From NCBI GenBank assembly GCA_020356005.1, contig CP070629.1:2844361-2891069 (forward strand): a stretch of DNA of 46,709 nt. The letters are read 5' to 3'. The notes beneath the pieces are model-generated. The model saw nothing but the letters and a program-made list of their open reading frames with translations, had not been told where the DNA came from and did not search any database. The first letter of the stretch is position 1; every line of letters begins with the position of its first letter. Made by a program: the position numbers and the translations under genes. Source of the DNA: Thermoplasmata archaeon (GTDB lineage Archaea > Thermoplasmatota > Penumbrarchaeia > JAEHCK01 > GCA-020356005). Of this stretch, positions 1 through 8,256 are shown one piece after another.

Positions 1-104
1 GGGGGATACTGGAGCCGTGATGTGCCGGCCAGATCTGCCCCTGCGTAAGAGCACCAGTTACAGCAGAATCCAATCAGTTTCGGCTGGTATTCGTCCTCGG
101 CCAT
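1..104 (-). CDS. mvhD: MvhD-family hydrogenase/Hdr delta subunit, N-terminal part (cut by window edge)
   Basis: The start codon ATG lies at 102-104, and about 34 residues are visible before the window ends. They carry the MvhD hallmark [10 protein letters not shown] followed by [11 protein letters not shown], the first cysteine pair of the [2Fe-2S] cluster. In the family this protein passes electrons between HdrA and a hydrogenase, formate dehydrogenase or another partner. The stop codon of the preceding hdrA (105-107) directly abuts this ATG, and the GGAGGTGA inside the end of hdrA is the ribosome binding site, so the two are translationally coupled. Whether it is a stand-alone MvhD or a longer fusion like its neighbours cannot be seen. 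Confidence 0.9.
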   Translation of the reverse strand, partial: MAEDEYQPKLIGFCCNWCSYAGADLAGTSRLQYP

Positions 105-3100
105 TTAGCTCACCTCCAGAGCAGCTTCGATCATTGCATTTAATTGATCCAGCCTGAATCCTTTCACCACGATGCCTTTTTTCGGGCATGTTGCCATGCA
201 AACCCCGCAGCCTTTACATGCCGCCTCGTTCACTTCCACAGTCTTTTTCACTGCACCCTCTTTATTGTATTCTATCAATGTAATGGCTTTGAACGGGCAC
301 GGATCTACGCAATATGCACAGCCGTCACAGTTCTCATCTATTACATTTGATATAGTGGGCTCAATCACCATTTGATCCTTAGCCAGAACCGTAGCGGCGC
401 GGGCCACAGCACCACATGCCTGTGAGATGGTCTCGTCAATTAATTTCGGACCGTGTGATAATCCGCATAGAAATACACCCTCTGTGGCGAAATCTACGGG
501 TCTAAGCTTCATATGGGCTTCTAAAAAGAATTTATATTTGTTCAAGGGAACCTTCAGCATCTTCCCTATATTTTCATTATCGGGATTCGGCATTGTGCCT
601 GCACTGAGGATCACATTATCGGGCTGGAGCTCGATCTCATCCTCTGTTACATGGTCCTTAACCCTGACTTTAATTGCACCGCCGTCATTTGTAACTTCCG
701 GCTTACTTTCATCATCATAGCGAATGAACAGCACACCCTTCTCCGAAGCTGTCTTGTAATAATCCTCTTTAAATCCGTATGTTCTCATATCTTTATACAG
801 AATATAGATTTGCGCATCTGGATTTGCTTCTTTTACTTTTAAAGCATTTTTTACAGCTTCGCTGCAGCATACGCGTGAACACCAGCCGTGTTCCTCATCC
901 CGCGAGCCGACGCACTGTATCATTACAACGGTATTGGCTTTATATTCGTTATTTGCAAGTTTTGCCTCAAGTTCTCTCTGTGTCAATATCTTATCATCTG
1001 TACCGTAAAGGTATTCCGTGGGCTTGTACTCGTATGCGCCTGATGCCACAACAACAACGCCGTGCTCAAACTCCTCCTCTTTTCCACCGTTCTCCACGGT
1101 GGTCTTGAAATTACCCATGAAACCCTCTATATTTTTAATCTTTGAATTCAGATGAAGCTTGATCTTATCATTTGACTGCACTTTTTCGATCAAATCCTTT
1201 AAAAATGCCTGCGGTTCTATCCGGGCTTTGGACTCGTCGCCGTTATCGCCTGGATTTAATGAATAGTGGATATGGCTTAGATTACCGCCCAGCTGCGCCT
1301 CTTTTTCAATTAAATAGGTCTCGTAGCCCTGCTCCGCAATTCCCAGAGCAGCTGTCATACCGGCCAGGCCGCCGCCGATAACAAGACCCTTCTGGGTTAT
1401 CGGCAGGTATTTCTTATCCAGTGGTTCCAGCAGTCTTGATTTTGCAACGGCAATTCTCAGCAGGTCCTTGGCCTTCGTGGTCGCCGATTCCGGTTCATGC
1501 ATGTGTACCCATGAACACTGGTCGCGGATGTTTGCCATTTCGAACAGATAAGGATTCAGCCCACCCTCCGCAGTTGTGTTTCTGAAAAGTGGTTCGTGGG
1601 TACGTGGAGTACAGCTCGCAACAATTGTACGGTTCAAGTTGTGTTCCTTTATATGTTCTCTGATCCGTTTCTGAGTATCCTGCGAGCAGGTATACAGATT
1701 ATGCTCTGCATACACAACATTCGGCAGTGATTTTGCATATTCCACAACACCCGGTACATCCACCACACCGCCGATGTTTATACCACAGTGGCAAACAAAT
1801 ACCCCGATTCGCGGATCCTCACCTGTAATATCACGTTCAGGTGGAAATTCTTTCTCTGTGGTCTCAGTCCAGCGCTTGGATGCAACGATACCGGAAGCTT
1901 TTGCAGCGGCGCCGGATGCCTGAGCTACTGTATCAGGAATATCCTTGGGTGAAGAAAATGCACCGCTTACATAAATTCCGGGCCGGGTTGTTTCCAGTGG
2001 TTTGAAGTTATCAGTTTCGCAGAATTTGTAATGGTTAAGTTCGATACCGTACACTTCCGCCAGTTTTTCTACATTTTCAGGCGGGTTGAGGCCCACACCC
2101 AGGACTACCAGATTAAATTCCTTTTCCTTGATCTCTCCGCCCTCTACATATCTGATGGACAAATTCTTGGTGGTCGGATCCTCACTTATACCGGCAACCC
2201 GTGCGCGTGTAAATACTATCCCGTGTTCTTTTTCACAGCGTTCGTAATAATCATCGAACTCCTTTCCATGTGCACGGATATCCATGAAGAATATATGTGA
2301 TTTCAATCCCTCCGTATGTTCCTGTGCAATCACGGCCTCTTTCATGGCATACATGCAGCATACCGCAGAACAATACGGATTGCTGCCGTGCTGGTTGTCC
2401 CGTGATCCAACGCACTGGATGAATGCTACATTTTCCGGTACATCGCCGTCTGAGGGTCTCAGTACGGTACCAAGGTAAGGTCCGGTGGCGCTCAATATGC
2501 GCTCAAATTCTATGCTCGATACTACATTCTTGTAAACGCCATAACCGTATTCCTGAAGGTTGTCCGGCCTGAATTTATCAAATCCGGGTGAGAGAATAAT
2601 CGATCCTACCTCCAGCTGGATTTTCTGCTCCTCTTGCTCATACACCACGGCTTTGGCCTTACATTCTTCAGCACATATACCACAGCCAATGCATTTGTTC
2701 TGGTCAATATCGAAGATAAGCGGAATTGCCTGCGGATATCTTATACTGACCGCTTTTCTTCTCCTTAGTGATTCATTGAACTCATCGAGAGCTTCGGATG
2801 GACATTTCTGTGCACATACCCCGCATCCAGTGCACTTTTCCTCATCGATCTTCAATGGATGCTTTTTTATTGTCACATAAAAATGTCCTGCCTCTCCTTC
2901 AACATCACTTACTTCGGCGTTTCCGATAATCTCGATATTATGATGTCTGCCGGTAGCTACCAGCTTCGGAGCCATAATACACATTGCACAGTCGTTAGTG
3001 GGGAAGGTTTTGTCAAGCTGCGCCATCACACCGCCTATGGTGGGATATCGTTCCAGCAAGTATACCTTGAATCCGCTGTCAGCCAGATCCAGTGCTGACT

Positions 3101-3161
3101 GCATGCCGGATATACCGCCTCCTACTACCATTACGCTTCCTACCTGATCTGCAGCCGCCAT
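105..3161 (-). CDS. hdrA: Two-module HdrA-like flavoprotein (paralogue 1)
   Basis: A 1018-residue FAD/iron-sulfur protein. Module 1: Rossmann GGGISG near residues 14-19, two inserted ferredoxin motifs (CTGCGVC.. near 110, CIGCGIC.. near 157) and the CSAVCCM flavin-domain motif near 265. Module 2 resembles a complete classical HdrA: RIGVFVCHCG near 450, a second Rossmann GGGLAG near 596, and two C-terminal [4Fe-4S] motifs near 945 and 982. Classical HdrA (about 650 residues) is the bifurcating flavoprotein of heterodisulfide reductase; here an extra FAD/ferredoxin module is fused in front. An upstream in-frame TTG would add 20 residues, but the ATG at 3161 is preferred: it follows GGGGGGTGATT and lies 1 base after the stop of the upstream mvhD-like gene. 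Last complete gene of the downstream operon. Cytoplasmic; the partner acceptor is unknown. Confidence 0.93.
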   Translation of the reverse strand: MAAADQVGSVMVVGGGISGMQSALDLADSGFKVYLLERYPTIGGVMAQLDKTFPTNDCAMCIMAPKLVATGRHHNIEIIGNAEVSDVEGEAGHFYVTIKKHPLKIDEEKCTGCGVCAQKCPSEALDEFNESLRRRKAVSIRYPQAIPLIFDIDQNKCIGCGICAEECKAKAVVYEQEEQKIQLEVGSIILSPGFDKFRPDNLQEYGYGVYKNVVSSIEFERILSATGPYLGTVLRPSDGDVPENVAFIQCVGSRDNQHGSNPYCSAVCCMYAMKEAVIAQEHTEGLKSHIFFMDIRAHGKEFDDYYERCEKEHGIVFTRARVAGISEDPTTKNLSIRYVEGGEIKEKEFNLVVLGVGLNPPENVEKLAEVYGIELNHYKFCETDNFKPLETTRPGIYVSGAFSSPKDIPDTVAQASGAAAKASGIVASKRWTETTEKEFPPERDITGEDPRIGVFVCHCGINIGGVVDVPGVVEYAKSLPNVVYAEHNLYTCSQDTQKRIREHIKEHNLNRTIVASCTPRTHEPLFRNTTAEGGLNPYLFEMANIRDQCSWVHMHEPESATTKAKDLLRIAVAKSRLLEPLDKKYLPITQKGLVIGGGLAGMTAALGIAEQGYETYLIEKEAQLGGNLSHIHYSLNPGDNGDESKARIEPQAFLKDLIEKVQSNDKIKLHLNSKIKNIEGFMGNFKTTVENGGKEEEFEHGVVVVASGAYEYKPTEYLYGTDDKILTQRELEAKLANNEYKANTVVMIQCVGSRDEEHGWCSRVCCSEAVKNALKVKEANPDAQIYILYKDMRTYGFKEDYYKTASEKGVLFIRYDDESKPEVTNDGGAIKVRVKDHVTEDEIELQPDNVILSAGTMPNPDNENIGKMLKVPLNKYKFFLEAHMKLRPVDFATEGVFLCGLSHGPKLIDETISQACGAVARAATVLAKDQMVIEPTISNVIDENCDGCAYCVDPCPFKAITLIEYNKEGAVKKTVEVNEAACKGCGVCMATCPKKGIVVKGFRLDQLNAMIEAALEVS

Positions 3162-3162
3162 A

Positions 3163-3993
3163 TTAATCACCCCCCTCAAGTAATGAAATATATCTCGGTG
3201 TAAAATTCTCGATTTTTTCAAGTGCTATTTGATTCTCTTTCCGTAAAATAACGATGTTATCCAAAACGATCTCAGTTGGTATATTAAGCTTGCTTGAAAG
3301 GTCCTTCACGGATAATGCTCCTTTACTGAGCTGTTTTAGAATCTGCTGACGTGTATATTCGGTTTGAATAGCTTCATCAAAAAATTCGTCAAATTCCTCC
3401 TGAGATTTCTTTACGCCGTAAACATTGCCTTCCTCTATTAATTTTCGCTCTTTACTGACTATCGCTCTTAATCTAAAATTATAAACTGCTTTTTGTGCGG
3501 ATAATAAATTCTCAACAATTTCCATATCTGGAGAGGGGCCTGCCACAGGGCTCGGGCCCAAGGCCTTGATCTCATCAGTATAATCTGATATTGTTCTGGC
3601 AAATCGCTCTCCCTCGGAAGCTGCGATCCATTCTAATTTTAAGCGGTTTGGATCCATTCCTGTCCGTTCTAATAATTTTCTTACCATCTTGATCTTACGC
3701 TCTGCTTGATAATTACCTTCCAGATAATGGCAATCGCCGGGATGGCAGCCCCCGATAAAAACAGCATCTGCACCTTGAATAAAACTTTCAAAAATTATAT
3801 GCGGGTCAAGTCTTCCAGAACACATTACTCGAATAATTCTTAACGATGGCGGATAGTGAAACCGACTCACACCTGCCAAATCCGCACCTGCATATGAACA
3901 CCAGTTGCATAAAAACCCGATTATCCGTGGCATATAAGTTCTTGAATTTATAACTGTCGGGCTGTCAGAGTTTTGGGTCGTTTCAGATGCCAT
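3163..3993 (-). CDS. mvhD: MvhD domain fused to a winged-helix domain (copy 1)
   Basis: A 276-residue protein. Residues of roughly 20-160 form an MvhD domain with [10 protein letters not shown], the RVMCSGR segment and GGCHPGDCHY, the cysteines expected to hold a [2Fe-2S] cluster. A helical linker follows, then about 70 C-terminal residues that look like a winged helix-turn-helix (GALSVKDLSSKLNIPTE and onward). MvhD alone is about 140-160 residues, so the C-terminal half is an addition; the same addition occurs in the proteins at 7387-8256 and 17898-18968. Start ATG 3991-3993 abuts the stop of the upstream hdrA, with AGGAGGTGA as ribosome binding site. Role inferred: electron transfer to the adjacent HdrA; the wHTH could be a docking or assembly domain rather than a DNA binder. 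Confidence 0.88.
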   Translation of the reverse strand: MASETTQNSDSPTVINSRTYMPRIIGFLCNWCSYAGADLAGVSRFHYPPSLRIIRVMCSGRLDPHIIFESFIQGADAVFIGGCHPGDCHYLEGNYQAERKIKMVRKLLERTGMDPNRLKLEWIAASEGERFARTISDYTDEIKALGPSPVAGPSPDMEIVENLLSAQKAVYNFRLRAIVSKERKLIEEGNVYGVKKSQEEFDEFFDEAIQTEYTRQQILKQLSKGALSVKDLSSKLNIPTEIVLDNIVILRKENQIALEKIENFTPRYISLLEGGD

Positions 3994-6900
3994 TTAATTC
4001 ACCTCCTGCTTCACAAGAGCTTTCACAGCGGCTTCGATTTGTGCCACCAGTTGTTTATCGGTAAATCCAGAAATAGTAATGGCAGTTTCCGGACAGCTGG
4101 CTCCACAGACCCCGCAGCCTTTGCATAGAACAGATTTTGTTTCGGCTTTACCTTCTTCATTTTTATCTATGGCCTGGAACGGACAGATAACGACGCAGGT
4201 ACCACAACCGGTACACAGGTCCTGGTCAACCATCGATACTATTCTATCCCCCTCTATTTTTTTCTTGGAAAGAATAGTAACAGCTCTGGATACGGCGGCC
4301 TGTGCCTGGAAAATACATTCATTAATGAATTTTGGTGCATGGGCCAAACCCGCCAGGAAAATACCATCGGTAGCAAATTCATTCGGTCTAAGTTTCATAT
4401 GCGCTTCCAAGAAAAAGCCGTCTTTACTCAATGGCACCTTTAAATGTTTTGCCAATTCTTGATTATCAGAAGCTGGTACTGTGGCAATACTGAGAACCAG
4501 AAAATCTGGTTTTATTTCTATATTCTCATTAATAAAATGGTCATATATATCTACAGTCAATCCATCTTTTGAGGTCACCTTCGGCGGGTTCTGATCATCA
4601 TATCTGACAAAAACAACTCCTTCGGAGGCGGCTTTTTCGTAATAGAGTTCTCTAAAACCGTAAGTTCTCATATCTTTGAACAGGATAAAAACATTGCTAT
4701 CCGGCTGCAATTCCTTTAATTTCCGGGCATTCTTGATAGCCTCTGTACAGCATATTCTGCTGCAATAAGGTCGTTCCTTGTTTCTACATCCAACACATTG
4801 TATCATTACTGCTGTTACCGGTTTTGTTATTTTGCCTTCATAAAGCATATTGTCGAAATCTAATTGTGATAATACTCTGTCATTCTGGCCATATAGATAT
4901 TCATTAGTTTTTAATTCCTCTCCACCTGTGGCAACGATTATGATGCCGTGTTCTACCTCTATTTCTTTTCCTTGTTGATCGATTGTCGTGCTGAAATTTC
5001 CAACATATCCTTTAATATCCTTTACAGTTGCGTTTTTAAATACACTGATTTTATCGCTGCTTTCAACCTTTTTAATTAAATCATTCATAAATTCGGGTAT
5101 GTTCTCATTTTGCAACCCAAAATGCAGCCTTCGTGTCAAACCGCCCAGATGTTCAGATTTTTCCACCAAAATAACCTCATACCCCTGCTCAGCCAATTCG
5201 ATTGCTGCCGACATACCGGTTATTCCTCCGCCAATTATTAATCCGGAAGGTGTAATGTCGGTCTCAATTTTTGGTAAAGGCTCTAATAGAGCCGATTTTG
5301 CCGCAGCCATCCTAACGAGGTCTTTTGCTTTTTCAGTTGAACCTTTCGGGTCATCAGCATGTACCCATGAACATTGGTCGCGAATATTTGCCATTTCAAA
5401 CACAAAGGGATTCAATTTACCTTCTCGGATAGTATTCTGAAACAGAGGTCCGTGTGTACGCGGTGTGCATGAAGCAACAATCACCCGGTTTAAATCATGT
5501 TCCTCGATCTTCTGCTTGATTTTCTCCTGTGTATCCTGGGAACATGTATAGAGATTTTCTTCGGCGTACACCACATTCGGTAAGGTTTTTGCGTATTCAA
5601 CCACCTCTGGAACATTTACCACTCCTCCAATATTGATGCCGCAGTGGCAAACAAACATACCAATTCGTGGCTCCTCACCCTCTTTGATGATTTTCTCTTC
5701 CGGATATTTCTTTACGGTAATAAGAGTATCACGGGCAGACGCAATAATACTTGATGCTCTACCTGCAGCCCCGCTGGCCTGTGAAACACTGTCAGGAATA
5801 TCCTTGGGCGCCTGGAATGCACCACATACAAAAATCCCTGGTTTATTTGTCTCTATCGGTGTGAAAATATCGGTTTCACAGAAATTGAAATCATTAAGTT
5901 CAATACCTAATTTCTCGGCAAGCTCAATAGCGTTGCGGGCACTGTCCATACCTATCGATAAGACAACCAAATCAAATTCGCGAGATCTTAGTTCACCTTC
6001 TTCTATATATGTAATAACTAAATTTTTTGTATCTTGTATCTCCTGGATGCCAGCAATACGATTGTTGCGATAGAATTTGATACCATGTTCATCCTGTGCA
6101 CGATTATAATAATCATCAAATTCCTTGCCAAAGGCTCGCATGTCCATGAAAAATATATGTGGTTTCAAACCCGGCATATGTTCTTTCGCTATAACTGCCT
6201 CCTTTATCGCAAACATACAACAAACAGATGAACAGTAAGGATTGCCGATAGACCTATCACGTGAACCCACACATTGAATGAACGCCACATTATCAGGTAT
6301 TTCTCCATCCGATGGCCTGAATACTTTGCCACTGTAAGGACCTGTGGCACTCAGCATTCTCTCGAATTCCAAACTTGATACTACATTGGGATATTGACCA
6401 AAACCGTATTCCATTCTTTTAATTCTTAAATCAAATTCTTCAAACCCCGGAGAGATTATAATTGAACCTACTTCCAGTTCCCTGGTTTCCTGCTCCTGTG
6501 GATATACAATTGCATCTGCTTCACATTGAGTTTCACAAATACCGCAACCAATACAATTTTCTTGATCTATTGTGTGGGTTGGTGGTACAGCCTGGGGATA
6601 CTTTACAAATATTGCTTTACGGGTTTTGAATCCCCTGTTGTATTCGTCAGGAACCTCAACGGGGCATCGCTGGGTGCAGATTCCGCAGCCAGTACATTTC
6701 TCTTCATCAACTTTTCTGGCCCGTTTAGTTATGGTTACTTTGAATCTACCTTTTTCACCCTCTAACTTTTCCAATTCGGCATTTGTGATCAAATCAATGT
6801 TATGATGCCTTCCAGTCTCAACCAACTTCGGTGCCATAATACACATGGCACAATCGTTTGTCGGGAAGGTTTTGTCCAACTGAGACATTGCACCACCGAT

Positions 6901-7026
6901 AGTGGGTGAGTTATCAATAAGATATACTTTAAACCCGGAGTCTGCCATATCAAGTGACGATTGCATACCGGCTATTCCGCCCCCTATCACAAGTGCGGCA
7001 CCAATTGGTTTATCAGTCACAGCCAT
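3994..7026 (-). CDS. hdrA: Two-module HdrA-like flavoprotein (paralogue 2)
   Basis: A 1010-residue HdrA of the same architecture as its neighbours: an N-terminal FAD module with inserted ferredoxin motifs (CTGCGICTQRC and CIGCGICETQC), then a full classical HdrA module beginning at RIGMFVCHCG with its own GGGITG Rossmann motif, and two C-terminal [4Fe-4S] motifs (CTGCGTCVVIC and CKGCGVCGASC). It most resembles the HdrA at 14790-17864. The ATG at 7026 follows GGGGGG in the end of the upstream Cys-domain gene, whose stop is 1 base away. It sits between two MvhD-wHTH genes, which suggests alternating HdrA/MvhD subunits in one complex. Confidence 0.93.
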   Translation of the reverse strand: MAVTDKPIGAALVIGGGIAGMQSSLDMADSGFKVYLIDNSPTIGGAMSQLDKTFPTNDCAMCIMAPKLVETGRHHNIDLITNAELEKLEGEKGRFKVTITKRARKVDEEKCTGCGICTQRCPVEVPDEYNRGFKTRKAIFVKYPQAVPPTHTIDQENCIGCGICETQCEADAIVYPQEQETRELEVGSIIISPGFEEFDLRIKRMEYGFGQYPNVVSSLEFERMLSATGPYSGKVFRPSDGEIPDNVAFIQCVGSRDRSIGNPYCSSVCCMFAIKEAVIAKEHMPGLKPHIFFMDMRAFGKEFDDYYNRAQDEHGIKFYRNNRIAGIQEIQDTKNLVITYIEEGELRSREFDLVVLSIGMDSARNAIELAEKLGIELNDFNFCETDIFTPIETNKPGIFVCGAFQAPKDIPDSVSQASGAAGRASSIIASARDTLITVKKYPEEKIIKEGEEPRIGMFVCHCGINIGGVVNVPEVVEYAKTLPNVVYAEENLYTCSQDTQEKIKQKIEEHDLNRVIVASCTPRTHGPLFQNTIREGKLNPFVFEMANIRDQCSWVHADDPKGSTEKAKDLVRMAAAKSALLEPLPKIETDITPSGLIIGGGITGMSAAIELAEQGYEVILVEKSEHLGGLTRRLHFGLQNENIPEFMNDLIKKVESSDKISVFKNATVKDIKGYVGNFSTTIDQQGKEIEVEHGIIIVATGGEELKTNEYLYGQNDRVLSQLDFDNMLYEGKITKPVTAVMIQCVGCRNKERPYCSRICCTEAIKNARKLKELQPDSNVFILFKDMRTYGFRELYYEKAASEGVVFVRYDDQNPPKVTSKDGLTVDIYDHFINENIEIKPDFLVLSIATVPASDNQELAKHLKVPLSKDGFFLEAHMKLRPNEFATDGIFLAGLAHAPKFINECIFQAQAAVSRAVTILSKKKIEGDRIVSMVDQDLCTGCGTCVVICPFQAIDKNEEGKAETKSVLCKGCGVCGASCPETAITISGFTDKQLVAQIEAAVKALVKQEVN

Positions 7027-7027
7027 T

Positions 7028-7387
7028 TTACAACCCCCCTATGTCTTTGCCAGAGAGTAATCCTCTGATACAAACTGAGAAATTACACTGCTTTGTTCTA
7101 CCTCGCTCACAGCTATTACATCGCAATGTCAACAGGATCTCTCTTATGATTATATCTTTCGTTGCTTCATCGATATCATGAAGTGCTATCTTGGTCTCCT
7201 CTATTACCTGACGGTGCGGTCTCGTTCGATCTTCCATCTGTGCCCATAATGGTAAAGTAGTAAAATAGTTCTGGTGTTTCCAGGCACTCCGTATTTCGTC
7301 AATCCTATTTTGATAGGCCTTTTGTAAAAGTGATTTCGAATCTTTCATTTCTTCTGGCTTTTCCTTTGAAGATTTTTGTTCTACCAT
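7028..7387 (-). CDS. Small four-cysteine protein linked to MvhD/HdrA
   Basis: A 119-residue protein of a family I do not recognise. The last 45 residues hold a cysteine pattern C-x2-C-x7-C-x4-C inside LTLRCNSCERGRT and QCNFSVCIRGLLSG, suited to an Fe-S cluster or zinc. The N-terminal part is charged and probably helical. The same domain, with the same cysteine spacing, forms the C-terminus of the MvhD-wHTH protein at 17898-18968, so here it is the split version of that fusion. Its ATG overlaps the stop of the upstream mvhD-wHTH gene by one base (TGATG), with GGAGGTGG upstream. Inferred role: an extra electron-transfer or structural subunit of the HdrA-MvhD complex. Confidence 0.8.
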   Translation of the reverse strand: MVEQKSSKEKPEEMKDSKSLLQKAYQNRIDEIRSAWKHQNYFTTLPLWAQMEDRTRPHRQVIEETKIALHDIDEATKDIIIREILLTLRCNSCERGRTKQCNFSVCIRGLLSGKDIGGL

Positions 7388-8256
7388 CAGACCACCTCCG
7401 TCTCAGCCTTGGTATTAACAAATAATGGCGATTTGCTATCGATCCTATGGAGTGTTATCAATCCTCTATCTTTTAATGTTACAATTTGAGTTAACACAGT
7501 TTTTGGTGATTGTCCAATTATTTTTGCAATATCCTTTACAGATAAAGGTCTGTTCTTTGTTATTTGAAGAATCCTGTGGCGTATAAATTCGTCCATTATA
7601 ATTTTATCATACAACTCTGCTATTTTTTCCTCTGATATTTTTTCATTATACACATTACCTTGTTCAGTCAGCATTCGTTCACGACCAACCAAAGCTCTTA
7701 ATCTGAAATCAGTGGATGCATTCTGGGCTGCAAAGGTCGCTTCCAATAAATCAATATCTGGATTGGTGCTTCTAATCGGTGAAGGTCCCAGTTGTCTTAC
7801 CGTCTCTGTAAATTCTGTTATTACTTGAGAAAATTTCTCACCCTCGGAAGCCGAAATCCATTCCAATCGCAGCCGCTCTGGATCAAGACCACTTATTTCT
7901 AATAATTTTTTTGTAAGTTTCATCTTATTCATTGTATGATAATTACCTGAAATGTAATGACAATCTCCCAGATGACACCCGCCTACCAGTATTCCATCAG
8001 CTCCCTGGATGAACATCTCCAAAATAATAAACGGATCTACCCGCGTGCTGCACATAACTCGCACGACTCTAATATTCGTTGGATACTGATATCTGCTTAC
8101 ACCGCAAAGATCAGCTCCCGCGTAGGAGCACCAGTTACATAAGAATCCAACAATTACAGGTTCAAATCCTTTTTTCTCGGATACTTCTACTTTCGGTGGT
8201 GTTTTTGCATCATCTTTTGTTTCTTTTTCAGGCGCTTCTTTGGTTTCATCAGTCAT
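7387..8256 (-). CDS. mvhD: MvhD domain fused to a winged-helix domain (copy 2)
   Basis: A 289-residue protein. A charged, low-complexity N-terminus (Lys/Glu/Pro/Thr) of about 35 residues precedes an MvhD domain with [17 protein letters not shown] and GGCHLGDCHY, then a linker and a C-terminal winged helix (PLSVKDIAKIIGQSPK and onward). An in-frame upstream ATG would add 8 residues, but the ATG at 8256 overlaps the stop of the upstream hdrA (TAATG) behind GGGAGGTGG and is preferred. The following gene supplies the four-cysteine domain that is fused in the homologue at 17898. Expected to relay electrons between the split HdrA and other subunits. Confidence 0.88.
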   Translation of the reverse strand: MTDETKEAPEKETKDDAKTPPKVEVSEKKGFEPVIVGFLCNWCSYAGADLCGVSRYQYPTNIRVVRVMCSTRVDPFIILEMFIQGADGILVGGCHLGDCHYISGNYHTMNKMKLTKKLLEISGLDPERLRLEWISASEGEKFSQVITEFTETVRQLGPSPIRSTNPDIDLLEATFAAQNASTDFRLRALVGRERMLTEQGNVYNEKISEEKIAELYDKIIMDEFIRHRILQITKNRPLSVKDIAKIIGQSPKTVLTQIVTLKDRGLITLHRIDSKSPLFVNTKAETEVV

